Translations under genes and position numbers: made by a program
In this document: in pieces, positions 1 through 8,155 of the stretch
How positions within the stretch are numbered: the first letter of the stretch is position 1
How the letters are laid out: every line of letters begins with the position of its first letter
Notes under the pieces: model-generated
What the model was told of the DNA's origin: nothing
The model's database searches: none
Seen by the model: only the letters and a program-made list of their open reading frames with translations
NCBI GenBank assembly: GCA_965249205.1
Contig: CBDFLL010000006.1
Coordinates: 372,001-436,000, forward strand
Origin: JAQBVV01 sp965249205
GTDB lineage: Bacteria; Acidobacteriota; Vicinamibacteria; Vicinamibacterales; UBA2999
Direction of reading: 5' to 3'
Length of the DNA stretch: 64,000 nt

Positions 1-315
1 ACGCGGAACCGCGCGGATCAGGCTGTGTATGCCGCCGACAAGATGCTGGTGGACATGGGCGCGAAGCTGGCGGCAGACGATAAGGCGGCGGTCGAGTCTG
101 CGGTCGAGGCGCTCAAGGCGGCGGTCGCAGCCAATAACACCGCTGACATGAACACCGCGATGGAGCAGCTGACTCAGGCTCAACACAAGGCTGCCGAAGC
201 GCTCTACAAGCAACCCGACGCGGCTGGCGCCGAAGCCGAGGCGCCAGCGGATTCGGCAGACGCTCCGCAGGAAGACGTCATTGACGCGGAAGTTGTAGAA
301 GAGGAGAAGAAGTAA
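1..315 (+). CDS. dnaK: Chaperone DnaK, C-terminal fragment
   Basis: The frame is open from the first base and begins inside a DnaK-type lid domain (RNRADQAVYAADKML), so the gene starts upstream of the window. About 104 residues remain: the alpha-helical lid and an Ala/Pro/Asp-rich tail ending in DVIDAEVVEEEKK, which matches the conserved acidic EEVD-like tails of bacterial Hsp70. DnaK is the cytoplasmic ATP-dependent Hsp70. dnaJ follows after 7 bases and an HspR-type repressor after that, the usual heat-shock operon order. Confidence 0.93.
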   Translation, partial: TRNRADQAVYAADKMLVDMGAKLAADDKAAVESAVEALKAAVAANNTADMNTAMEQLTQAQHKAAEALYKQPDAAGAEAEAPADSADAPQEDVIDAEVVEEEKK

Positions 316-322
316 GTCGCAT

Positions 323-1396
323 ATGGATCTCTACGTTGTTCTCGGCTTGCGGCAGGGGGCGACTGAGTCCGAGATCAAGCGGGCGTACAGACGACTGGCG
401 CGGCAATGTCATCCAGATATCAATCCAGGAGACCGCGCAGCGGAGCGCCGCTTCAGGCAGATCCTTGACGCCTACGAGACCTTGATCGACCCTGACCGCC
501 GCTTGCGACACGACTCGGATGCCGGCGCTGCGGAACCGCACGGTCGGCGGAGCGGCTTCGAGGGCTTTGACTTCTCGGCGCGGAGCGAAGACGTCTCCAC
601 GACTTTCGGTGACCTCTTCGCGGAGGTCCTGACCGACCGAGGGGCGAGGGCTGCTTCTGAACGAGGTGCCGATCTGCATCAGCAGGTGCGCTTGGCGTTC
701 GAGGAGGCGTTTGCCGGCACCACGCGACCGATCACGGTGACGCGCCATCGCGCTTGCCGCGCCTGTGAGGGTGCCGGCCGCACGCGGATGGCACCTGGCC
801 CGTGTCCTCTGTGCGATGGGACTGGTACGGTGCGTGCCGTGCGCGGGCACATGGTGTTTTCCCGCGGGTGTAGTGGCTGCGGCGGCTCGGGATATCAACG
901 GCCTGCGGCCTGTCCCCCGTGCGGCGGTTCGGGACAGGAGACACGCAGCGAGGCCGTGCAGGTCTCCATCCCGGTTGGGATCAGCGACGGCGATCGTATT
1001 CGAATTGAGGGAGCGGGCAACGCCGGCGTTCGTGGCGGCCCCCCCGGCGACCTGTACATCACGGCGCACGTGGCACCGCACCCGCTGTTCCGGCGCGAAG
1101 GCGACGACGTACACATCGCGCTTCCCATGGCGGTCCATGAGGCGGCGCTCGGTGCGCGCATCGACGTGCCGGCGCCAGACGGGACGGCCCGGCTACGGGT
1201 GCCGCCGGGCACGCAATCAGGGCAGCGATTTCGCGTGCGCGAGCGCGGGGCGGCGTCGGTGCGCGACGGACGCCGTGGTGACCTCGTCATTGAAGTGCGG
1301 CTGATGCTACCGAGGCTACTCGACGAGCGCTCGAAAGAGTTGCTTCGGGAGTTCGGTCGGATCAACGGTGAAAACGTACGCGAGCATTTGGAGTAG
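323..1396 (+). CDS. dnaJ: Chaperone DnaJ (Hsp40)
   Basis: Cochaperone that delivers unfolded substrates to DnaK and stimulates its ATPase. The J domain occupies about residues 1-65 with the HPD motif at 30-32. A short Gly/Phe-containing linker (around 75-100) follows, then a zinc-binding region with four CxxCxGxG-type repeats near residues 145-205 (CRACEGAG, CPLCDGTG, CSGCGGSG, CPPCGGSG), then the two C-terminal beta-sandwich domains. At 357 residues it is slightly shorter than typical DnaJ because the Gly/Phe region is brief. It follows dnaK closely and abuts the hspR-like gene. No grpE lies between them in this window. Confidence 0.95.
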   Translation: MDLYVVLGLRQGATESEIKRAYRRLARQCHPDINPGDRAAERRFRQILDAYETLIDPDRRLRHDSDAGAAEPHGRRSGFEGFDFSARSEDVSTTFGDLFAEVLTDRGARAASERGADLHQQVRLAFEEAFAGTTRPITVTRHRACRACEGAGRTRMAPGPCPLCDGTGTVRAVRGHMVFSRGCSGCGGSGYQRPAACPPCGGSGQETRSEAVQVSIPVGISDGDRIRIEGAGNAGVRGGPPGDLYITAHVAPHPLFRREGDDVHIALPMAVHEAALGARIDVPAPDGTARLRVPPGTQSGQRFRVRERGAASVRDGRRGDLVIEVRLMLPRLLDERSKELLREFGRINGENVREHLE

Positions 1397-1399
1397 TTG

Positions 1400-1846
1400 A
1401 TGGCTAAGCGTGCTGAGCGGGGCAAGGCGTACTACATGATCAGCGCCGTATCGCAAAAGTACAACATCCATCCGCAAACGTTGCGGTTGTACGAGCGAGA
1501 GGGCCTTCTCTCCCCGTCCAGGACCGAGGGTAATACCCGTCTGTACTCGGACGACGACCTTGAACGGCTCGAAACCATTCTCGCCCTTACACGCGACCTG
1601 GGCGTGAATCTGGCCGGTGTTGAGATTATTTTGCACATGCGCCGCAAGATCGAAGGCATGCAGCATGAGGTCAACGAGTTCATGGACTACGTCAAGCGCG
1701 AGTTGGCCCGCGGTCTTGACGACTGGGAGCAACGGCTTGGCACCGCGCTGGTCAAGTCCTCGCCGACTGACCTCGTCAAGCACTCAGTCACCGTCCCGAA
1801 GGTCGAAAGGCCGACGCCGAAAGTCAAGAGTCAGAAACAAAAATAG
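1400..1846 (+). CDS. hspR: MerR-family heat-shock repressor, HspR-like
   Basis: The N-terminal MerR winged helix-turn-helix (about residues 12-80) contains YMISAVSQKYNIHPQTLRLYEREGLL and a NTRLYSDDDLERL segment typical of HspR. A coiled-coil helix and a Lys-rich tail follow. HspR represses dnaK operons and clp genes and uses DnaK as corepressor in actinobacteria. Its place directly behind dnaK-dnaJ supports autoregulation here. The ATG at 1400 is chosen; a TTG at 1397 in the same frame is equally close to the dnaJ stop. I found no HAIR-type operator (CTTGAGT inverted repeat) in the window, but the dnaK promoter is outside it. Confidence 0.88.
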   Translation: MAKRAERGKAYYMISAVSQKYNIHPQTLRLYEREGLLSPSRTEGNTRLYSDDDLERLETILALTRDLGVNLAGVEIILHMRRKIEGMQHEVNEFMDYVKRELARGLDDWEQRLGTALVKSSPTDLVKHSVTVPKVERPTPKVKSQKQK

Positions 1847-1897
1847 GCGAGAGGAAACGCGCGGACGCGGACTCGCAAGTACGCTAGGATCGCCGTC

Positions 1898-2749
1898 GTG
1901 GCCTGCGCGATTTGCGATGACACCGGATGGAAAACGATCGAGGTTGATGGTGTCTCGCGAGTCACGCGCTGCGACTGCAGACGCGAGTCCGCGGCGGCAC
2001 GGTTGTTATCGGAAGCACGCATCCCCCGTCGGTATCAGCACTGCGACCTCACCAACTACACGGCGTACAACGAGAAGCTCACGAAGGCGTTGCGGCAGGC
2101 CACGTCTCTGGCTGAGGGCTTTCCGGTGGTCGATCGTGGCTTGCTCATTCTCGGCCCCCCGGGGGTCGGGAAAACCCACCTGGCTGTCGCGATTCTCCGG
2201 CGGGTGATCGCGACGCGTGGTGCGCGCGGGATTTTCTATGACACGCGAGATCTGCTTCGGGTGATCCGAAGCACGTACGATCCACTCAACCAGACGGCGG
2301 AAATCGACGTGCTCAGGCCTGTGATCGAGGCGGATGTGCTCGTGCTGGATGATCTAGGTGCAGAGAAGACCTCAGAATGGGTCGAGGAGACGCTGAACCA
2401 CATCGTCAACGCTCGTTACAGCGCACAGCGGACCACGGTATTTACATCGAACCACGAGGAAAAGGGGGACGACACGACGGATCCGGATTCGCTACTGTTT
2501 CGTATCGGCTACCGGATGCGCTCCCGTCTTCACGAAATGTGTGACTTGGTCGATCTGGACGGCGCCGACTACCGCCAGTTGCCGCCCAACGGTGGTGTCG
2601 ACGACCTGGTCATGCTCTGGAAGCTGCGCAGCAAGGCGTCGCGCAAGACTGCGCTGCCCTCGCGCGCGGTGGGCCAGGCACGCGCCCAGATTCGGGGGCG
2701 TGACGGCAAGGCCGATCTGAAGTGGTCAGGCGGCAAGGCCGGGTCCTAG
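1898..2749 (+). CDS. DnaC/IstB-like AAA+ ATP-binding protein
   Basis: The 283-residue protein starts at GTG. Its N-terminus has a small Cys cluster (C3, C6, C25, C27) that may bind metal. The AAA+ core has Walker A GPPGVGKTH near residue 87 and Walker B VLVLDDLGAEKTSEW near 147, with the sensor segment TVFTSNH. This arrangement is that of DnaC/DnaI-type helicase loaders and their relatives. The basic C-terminal tail (RKTALPSRAVGQARAQIRG) could contact nucleic acid. It sits between hspR and hemW without transposase neighbours, so a helicase-loader-type role is likelier than an IstB transposition helper. The exact partner is not visible. Confidence 0.75.
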   Translation: MACAICDDTGWKTIEVDGVSRVTRCDCRRESAAARLLSEARIPRRYQHCDLTNYTAYNEKLTKALRQATSLAEGFPVVDRGLLILGPPGVGKTHLAVAILRRVIATRGARGIFYDTRDLLRVIRSTYDPLNQTAEIDVLRPVIEADVLVLDDLGAEKTSEWVEETLNHIVNARYSAQRTTVFTSNHEEKGDDTTDPDSLLFRIGYRMRSRLHEMCDLVDLDGADYRQLPPNGGVDDLVMLWKLRSKASRKTALPSRAVGQARAQIRGRDGKADLKWSGGKAGS

Positions 2750-2773
2750 GCCAGCGCTTGTCGATGAGCTAGC

Positions 2774-3895
2774 GTGCTCGGACTTTACGTTCATATCCCT
2801 TTCTGTTCCGCCATCTGCAACTACTGCAACTTCAACCGCGGCCTCTTCGAACCCGGGCTGAAGGAGCGGTACGTCGCTGCGCTGCTGACCGAGGTCCGGC
2901 GCGCGGGCGATGGCTCGTCGGCCGACACGATCTTTTTCGGGGGCGGCACACCGTCACTCCTGGAGCCCTCCGAGATCGCAGCCGTCATCGACACGTGCGG
3001 GAAGTCGTGGTCGTTGGACGGCGGTGTGGAGATCACCCTCGAGGCAAATCCAGAGACGGTCACTCCAGAGCGCTTGGCCGGCTTCCGGGCGGCCGGTGTC
3101 AATCGACTGAGCTACGGCGTTCAGTCCTTCCGTGACGATGAGCTCGTGCGCCTCAGTCGACTCCACTCGGCGGCCAGGGCAGCCGAGGCGTTTGAGATGG
3201 CTCGGGCCGCAGGGTTTGACAACATATCGCTCGACCTGATGATGTGGCTCCCCCAGCAGACGGTCGCGCAATGGCTTGAGTCGGTCGATGCCCTGATCGC
3301 GCTTGGACCTGACCACGCGTCGTTGTACATGCTCGAGATCTACCCGAACGCGCCGCTTCGTGACGCCATGGCGCGCGGCCGGTGGTCTGTCGCGCCCGAG
3401 GACGACGTGGCGGATATGTACCTGGCCGGTCTCGGCAGAACGGATAGCGCGGGATATGAGCAGTACGAGATCTCGAACGTGGCGCGCCCAGGACGGCAGG
3501 CGCGTCATAACGTGAAGTACTGGACCGACGGTGAGTGGCTTGGCTTCGGGTGCGGCGCGCATTCCACGCGCGCCGGCTCGCGCTGGAGGAATCTGTCCGG
3601 AATTGAGGAGTACATTTCGGCCGTCGCCGGGGGGACGTCTACCACGACTGACCGGCGCACGCTCTCGGCTGACGATCGGCTGGAGGAGGCGCTCTTTACG
3701 GGGCTTCGGCTGAACGCCGGCCTTGACCTGGGAAAGGTAGGCCAGCGGTACGGCGTTGACGTCTGGGGCAGATACGGGGAAAAACTTCAGCCTTTTCTGG
3801 ATCGGGGGCTTCTGTCTTATGATGGGGTGATATTGCGGCTGCCACGGGAAGGGATGCTGCTCGCCCACGAGGTGATGGCCGTTTTCATCGGATGA
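2774..3895 (+). CDS. hemW: Radical SAM heme chaperone HemW-like
   Basis: The 373-residue protein with a GTG start shows the HemW/coproporphyrinogen-dehydrogenase-like radical SAM motif CxxxCxxC at residues 11, 15 and 18 inside HIPFCSAICNYCNF, followed by FFGGGTPSLL (SAM-binding Gly-rich strand). The C-terminal HemW domain follows, with GYEQYEISNVARPGRQARHN and a terminal winged-helix-like region. HemW proteins bind heme and SAM and insert heme into respiratory enzymes. They are often misnamed oxygen-independent coproporphyrinogen oxidase. The gene overlaps nothing and sits 24 bases after the ATPase gene. Confidence 0.88.
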   Translation: MLGLYVHIPFCSAICNYCNFNRGLFEPGLKERYVAALLTEVRRAGDGSSADTIFFGGGTPSLLEPSEIAAVIDTCGKSWSLDGGVEITLEANPETVTPERLAGFRAAGVNRLSYGVQSFRDDELVRLSRLHSAARAAEAFEMARAAGFDNISLDLMMWLPQQTVAQWLESVDALIALGPDHASLYMLEIYPNAPLRDAMARGRWSVAPEDDVADMYLAGLGRTDSAGYEQYEISNVARPGRQARHNVKYWTDGEWLGFGCGAHSTRAGSRWRNLSGIEEYISAVAGGTSTTTDRRTLSADDRLEEALFTGLRLNAGLDLGKVGQRYGVDVWGRYGEKLQPFLDRGLLSYDGVILRLPREGMLLAHEVMAVFIG

Positions 3896-3945
3896 ACTGT
3901 ACGGTAGAGTTACTGCCTTTCCGGCTATTCCCAGGAGGCTTGAAG

Positions 3946-4404
3946 ATGCGACGACTGTCCGGGTTCTTATTGGCTGGTGCCATCCTGTTGTTGCCAGCGC
4001 TTTCGCAGCACGGTACCTCTCACGCCCAGGAGGCGCTGACGTTCAACGGCGATACGGCGCTTTGGTTGATCGCGATCAAGCCGGCTGGCACCGGCGACTT
4101 CGAGGCGATCATGGCGAGAGTCGGCGAGGCGCTGAGGCAGTCCGATGATGCCCAGCGCAACCGGCAGGGGGCCGGGTGGAAGGTCATCAAAGGCGTGACG
4201 CCGATGCCCGACGGAAACATTGTCTATACCCATGTGATCGACCCTGTCGTGAGGGGCGCCGACTACAGCATCATGCCGATTCTGTACGAGGCGTTTGAGG
4301 ACCCCGAGGAGCGGACACTCATGTATGACATGTATAGCGCGGCATTTGGTGCGGCCCTCGGGGCGAACATCGGCACGCTCGCGGTAGACCTCTCCAGGCC
4401 GTAG
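3946..4404 (+). CDS. Secreted protein of unknown function (paralogue 1)
   Basis: A strong ribosome-binding site (AGGAGG, 3932-3937) precedes the ATG at 3946, so this start is preferred over an in-frame ATG at 3892 that overlaps the hemW end. The 152-residue product has a signal peptide (MRRLSGFLLAGAILLLPALS, cleaved near SHAQ-E). A compact domain of about 120 residues follows with ALRQSDDAQRNRQGAGWKV, a PDGNIVYTHVIDPVVRGADYSIMPIL-type core and a YDMYSAAFG helix. The same pattern recurs in the protein encoded at 4507-5145, so the pair look like tandem paralogues. I do not recognise a characterised family. Confidence 0.75.
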   Translation: MRRLSGFLLAGAILLLPALSQHGTSHAQEALTFNGDTALWLIAIKPAGTGDFEAIMARVGEALRQSDDAQRNRQGAGWKVIKGVTPMPDGNIVYTHVIDPVVRGADYSIMPILYEAFEDPEERTLMYDMYSAAFGAALGANIGTLAVDLSRP

Positions 4405-4433
4405 TCGCAGGCGCCTTCGGGCGAGTACGAGCC

Positions 4434-4464
4434 GAGCCACGGACGGCGTCGCCGTTCGTGGCTC
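4434..4464 (+). terminator. Hairpin after the first secreted-protein gene
   Basis: A near-perfect inverted repeat: GAGCCACG pairs with CGTGGCTC and the inner GACGGC pairs with GCCGTT (one G-U), leaving a three-base loop. The 14-bp stem lies between two paralogous genes and is followed by TCTCTATTT. It is probably an intrinsic terminator or attenuator with a weak U tract. Confidence 0.6.
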
Positions 4465-4506
4465 TCTCTATTTCGGGGCGGACTCCGCTGTCCGCGTGGA
4501 GTGTTG

Positions 4507-5145
4507 ATGCGAACCGTACTGACAGTGCTGGCCGCTGCGTGCCTCACGTCGTTGGCGTACGCGCAAACGCCGACGCCGATTCCTGAGCAGGCGCCTGCTC
4601 CCCAGCAGGGAGTGCCTGCACCAGCCGTTCCCGATCAGACGGTTCCACCGACCGAGGAGCCGGCCGCAGAGGATCCGATAGTGCCCGCGCCCACGGTGCC
4701 GCCCGTACCTCTCGGCGCCCGCACGTTTACGGCCTCTACAGGGGTGATCTTCACGGCGGTGCGTCCAGATCGGGTCGTCGACTTCGAGATGGTGATCGGG
4801 TACCTGGAGGCGGCGCTTGAGAAGTCGACGGACCTTGACGTGCGCGCCCAGGCGCGTGGGTGGCGTGTGCTCAGAGCCACTGAGCCCGGACCCAACGGCA
4901 CGGCGTTGTACATGTTCCTGATCGAGCCGACGGTCCCCGGGGCGGATTACGGCCTTGGACGCATCCTGAGCGACGCGTATCCCGACCAGATTCAGGATAT
5001 CTGGAAGCTGTACACAGGCGCGCTGGCAGGTGGTGGGAGCCTGTTGAACCTGACGCCCGTGGAGCCCCAGCCGTTGCCGCCGGCGACACCCGGTTTGCTG
5101 GCCGCGCCGGCCGTCACGCCGCGCCCGGTGCCTCCGGCGCCGTAG
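4507..5145 (+). CDS. Secreted Pro-rich protein of unknown function (paralogue 2)
   Basis: About 212 residues. A signal peptide (MRTVLTVLAAACLTSLAYAQ) is followed by a Pro/Ala/Glu-rich linker (roughly residues 22-70), then a domain resembling that of the preceding gene: VVDFEMVIGYLEAALEKSTD, ARGWRVLRATEPGPNGTALYMFLIEPTVPGADYGLGRIL and IWKLYTGALAGG. It ends with a second Pro-rich stretch (LPPATPGLLAAPAVTPRP). The ATG at 4507 is favoured; GTG 4501 lies in the same frame. The low-complexity linkers suggest an exported, perhaps cell-envelope-tethered protein. Function unknown. Confidence 0.72.
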   Translation: MRTVLTVLAAACLTSLAYAQTPTPIPEQAPAPQQGVPAPAVPDQTVPPTEEPAAEDPIVPAPTVPPVPLGARTFTASTGVIFTAVRPDRVVDFEMVIGYLEAALEKSTDLDVRAQARGWRVLRATEPGPNGTALYMFLIEPTVPGADYGLGRILSDAYPDQIQDIWKLYTGALAGGGSLLNLTPVEPQPLPPATPGLLAAPAVTPRPVPPAP

Positions 5146-5223
5146 CGCCAGCTCTTCGCATCCCGGGGTTTGGGCGATCCTCGTCCCACCGCGATGCACC
5201 GCACAAGGATGCAAGGGCTGACG

Positions 5224-5757
5224 TCAGAATCCGATGTTGAGTCCAGCGTAGATGCGTCGCACGACCTGGTGCAGTGGTTCGCCGCGAAGCCTGAAGACAC
5301 GATAGTCCAGCCTGGCTCGGATCGGACCCACCAGGGAGATCTTCGCCCCTCCACCGGCATTCAGGCCGAGATGGGTTTCCTCCCGCGTGCCGAGGCGTTC
5401 CCGATACACGCCACCGCCGCTCGTTAGATAGAACTGGATTCCGGCGACTGGGACCGGCGTTTGCAGCAACACATTGCCCATACCGGTCGTCAGCGAAGGC
5501 GCAGCCTCCGCTGGTGTTTCACTCGTCTGCGCGAATTCGAACTCGAAGCCGAGCACCAGGAGTCCGATGCCGATCGTGAATCCTTTGACCTGACGGTTTG
5601 CCGGCGTAGCAGTGCTGCCGATAAAGGCCGTGGCGTCCGCGAACGCAGGGGTGGCGGCCGCGATGAACATGATCAGCACGGCCGCAGCCAGGCGCCGAGG
5701 CGCGTGTCTCGATTCCGTCGCCGAACGCGTGGGCTCGGCTGTCTGAGGCAATCGCAT
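5224..5757 (-). CDS. Predicted outer-membrane beta-barrel protein
   Basis: About 177 residues. The N-terminal signal sequence is RRLAAAVLIMFIAAATPAFA. The rest is built of alternating amphipathic beta strands (VKGFTIGIGLLVLGFEFEFA, IQFYLTSGGGVYRER, HLGLNAGGGAKISLVGPIRARLDYRVFRL) and ends in AGLNIGF. A terminal Phe is the usual C-terminal signature of BamA-assembled barrels. The start at 5757 gives a sensible signal peptide; an ATG 33 bases upstream is in the same frame. The gene faces the secreted-protein genes convergently and is divergent from meaB. Confidence 0.7.
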   Translation of the reverse strand: MRLPQTAEPTRSATESRHAPRRLAAAVLIMFIAAATPAFADATAFIGSTATPANRQVKGFTIGIGLLVLGFEFEFAQTSETPAEAAPSLTTGMGNVLLQTPVPVAGIQFYLTSGGGVYRERLGTREETHLGLNAGGGAKISLVGPIRARLDYRVFRLRGEPLHQVVRRIYAGLNIGF

Positions 5758-5868
5758 ACCGAATGATACGATCAGATCGGTGCCGCGCACTGTTATGAAT
5801 CTGCCATCGATCGACTATCGAAGGTGCTGGCTCGGAATCCGTCCTGGCCCGGCGGCGAGTCTACGCGT

Positions 5869-6852
5869 ATGACGACTGGGGCGACTGGTTCCGCGCTGGC
5901 GGCTGGTGTGCTCGCTGGTGATCCTCGGGCGGTCGCCCGCGCGTTGTCGCTTGTCGAGGATGAAACACCGGCTGGTGTCCGCTTGCTGCAGGCCATATTC
6001 GCGAGGACCGGGCGCGCGCAGCTCATCGGCGTAACGGGGCCGCCCGGCGCCGGGAAGAGCACCCTCGTCGATCGGCTCACGGCAAAGATTCGTGAGGATG
6101 GTCAGGAGGTTGGTGTCATCGCGGTCGATCCCACCAGCCCGTTCACCGGCGGCGCGGTGCTTGGTGATCGCGTACGGATGGGGCGTCACTTCTCTGATCC
6201 GGGAGTCTTTATACGTAGTATGGCGACTCGGGGCATTCATGGTGGACTCGCGCGGACGACCCGTGACGCGGCCCTGATTCTCGACGCGGCTGGCAAGGGC
6301 ACGATCATCATCGAGACCGTAGGTGTTGGTCAGGGTGAGGTCGAGATCGCGGCAACGGCGGACGTGTCCGTCGTCGTGCTGGTGCCGACCAGCGGTGATG
6401 CCATCCAGGCGCTAAAGGCCGGCGTGATGGAGATTGCCGACATCTTCGTTGTGAACCAATCCGATCGCGAGGGTGCAGACCGACTAGTCGAAACCATTGC
6501 CGCAAACCAGGCGCTTCGAGCGGCCGGGCCCGGTGAGTGGCGTCCGCCGATCGTCAAGACCGTTGCGACGACGGGAGAGGGGATTCCGGAGCTGCGCTCC
6601 GCGATCTCGCGATTCCAGGCGCACCCGGAGAAGACCCCGGGCAGTCGTACGCGCGCCCGGCACGTCTCTCGCCTTCGCGAAGTGTTGTCGCATCAGTTCC
6701 TGGAGCGTCTCGAGCGCGTCCTGCCGGCTGGCGAATTCGATCGTGTCATCGATCGCCTTGCGGCGCGCGACATTGACCCTTACACCGCTGCCGATGAACT
6801 GATGGACCGGGCGATGAACTCGCCGGAACCGACACTTCCTGGATCAGCGTGA
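5869..6852 (+). CDS. meaB: Methylmalonyl-CoA mutase-associated G3E GTPase MeaB
   Basis: P-loop GTPase of the MeaB/ArgK family that guards and reloads cobalamin-dependent methylmalonyl-CoA mutase. Visible are Walker A GVTGPPGAGKSTL, the switch segment AVDPTSPFTGGAVLGDRVRM, RSMATRGIHGGLARTT, the ETVGVGQGEVE segment and the base-recognition segment VVNQSDREGADR (NQSD in place of the more common NKAD). The ATG at 5869 matches the family N-terminus; an upstream in-frame GTG at 5824 would add 15 residues. The stop overlaps the next gene's GTG (GTGA). That gene carries the epimerase of the same propionyl-CoA pathway, but the mutase subunits are not in the window. Confidence 0.93.
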   Translation: MTTGATGSALAAGVLAGDPRAVARALSLVEDETPAGVRLLQAIFARTGRAQLIGVTGPPGAGKSTLVDRLTAKIREDGQEVGVIAVDPTSPFTGGAVLGDRVRMGRHFSDPGVFIRSMATRGIHGGLARTTRDAALILDAAGKGTIIIETVGVGQGEVEIAATADVSVVVLVPTSGDAIQALKAGVMEIADIFVVNQSDREGADRLVETIAANQALRAAGPGEWRPPIVKTVATTGEGIPELRSAISRFQAHPEKTPGSRTRARHVSRLREVLSHQFLERLERVLPAGEFDRVIDRLAARDIDPYTAADELMDRAMNSPEPTLPGSA

Positions 6853-8111
6853 AGGCCATTCTCGACCACGTCGGCATCGCTGTGCAGGACATCGAGAAGG
6901 CGCTGGCCTTCTATCGCGATGCGCTCGGCTTGGAGATTGAGCCAGTAGAAAAGGTTGAGTCACAGCGCGTTCGGGCACACGTCATTCCTGCGGGTCAGGG
7001 AGCGCTGGAGTTGCTCGAGGCCACGGCGCCGGATTCACCCATCGCCAGGTACGTGGACAAGCGGGGCCCGGGCATCCATCACGTCACACTCCGTGTGCCC
7101 GATATTGGTGCGGCGCTCGACCATCTCCGAACCCGAGGCGTGCGGTTGATTGATGAGCAGCCGAGGCCTGGGGCGCAGTCCTCACTGATCGCCTTCATCC
7201 ACCCGTCGTCTTCACATGGTGTGCTGGTGGAGTTGAAGCAGCACACGCAGGCGCCCTCCGCGCTTGCGTCCCATCGCTTGCCCTGGGGCGATCTCGAACT
7301 CGTCAGCCTGCACGATGGGCTGTTCCGGCTGGACGGCGGGGGCATCTTCGGCGCGGTGCCACGTCCCGTCTGGGAGGAGCGGGCATCGCCGGACGACCGT
7401 CACCGAGTGCTGCTTGGCATGCGACCGCTGGTCGTGGAGGCTGACTGGGGCCGCATGATCGTCGACTGCGGGGTGGGCGACAAGATGACCGTCGAGCAGT
7501 GTGACCGCTATGGGCTCGACCGGACCCGCCATCTCGACGATGCACTTGCGGACGCCGGCCTGAGTGCTGAGGTTCTTGATCTGGTGCTTGCCACGCATCT
7601 GCATTTCGATCACGTAGGCGGCGCCACGGTGCGCACGCACGGTGCGCTCAGGCCACGGTTTCCGCGCGCGCGCTATCTCATCCGGGCGGCCGAATGGGAA
7701 GAGGCGACGCACCCGCACCAGCGCAGTCGAGCGAGTTATCTTCCCGATGATTTTCTGCCGCTCAAGGAGGCGGGAGTCGCGGATTTCTATGACGGGGATT
7801 GCACACCCAGACCGGGAGTCCGCGTCGTTCGGACAGGCGGCCATTGTCCCGAGCACCAGATCGTCTTTCTTGAGTCGGGCGGAAAGACGGCGGTCTTCGC
7901 AGCCGACCTCATCCCCACGACGGCGCACATTCGCGACGCGTGGATCATGGGCTACGACCTGTTTCCGATGGAGACGTTGGCCGTCAAGAAACGTTTTATC
8001 CGTGAGGCGATCGACCGAGAATATTTGATCTTCTTCGTGCACGATCCGCTCGTATCGGCAGGATATATCCGAGAGACACGGGGCCGGCGGTTCGTGGAAC
8101 AAGTATTGTAG
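6849..8111 (+). CDS. Methylmalonyl-CoA epimerase / metallo-beta-lactamase-fold fusion protein
   Basis: Two domains in one 420-residue chain. Residues 1-133 form a glyoxalase-fold methylmalonyl-CoA epimerase: LDHVGIAVQDIEKALAFYRDALGL with metal His7, GPGIHHVTLRV around 77-78, and GVLVELKQ with Glu128. Residues about 145-420 form a metallo-beta-lactamase-fold hydrolase with the HxHxDH site at 250-255 (THLHFDHVGG), a later GGHCPEH His and a FAADLIPT Asp. Epimerases are normally about 135 residues and stand alone. The frame is open throughout, so this looks like a genuine fusion. GTG start overlaps the meaB stop, implying translational coupling. The substrate of the hydrolase half is unknown; lactonase- or thioesterase-like activity is possible. 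Confidence 0.85.
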   Translation: MKAILDHVGIAVQDIEKALAFYRDALGLEIEPVEKVESQRVRAHVIPAGQGALELLEATAPDSPIARYVDKRGPGIHHVTLRVPDIGAALDHLRTRGVRLIDEQPRPGAQSSLIAFIHPSSSHGVLVELKQHTQAPSALASHRLPWGDLELVSLHDGLFRLDGGGIFGAVPRPVWEERASPDDRHRVLLGMRPLVVEADWGRMIVDCGVGDKMTVEQCDRYGLDRTRHLDDALADAGLSAEVLDLVLATHLHFDHVGGATVRTHGALRPRFPRARYLIRAAEWEEATHPHQRSRASYLPDDFLPLKEAGVADFYDGDCTPRPGVRVVRTGGHCPEHQIVFLESGGKTAVFAADLIPTTAHIRDAWIMGYDLFPMETLAVKKRFIREAIDREYLIFFVHDPLVSAGYIRETRGRRFVEQVL

Positions 8112-8155
8112 AATCGAACACTTCGCGTCACACATCACACATCCCAAAGGCATAC

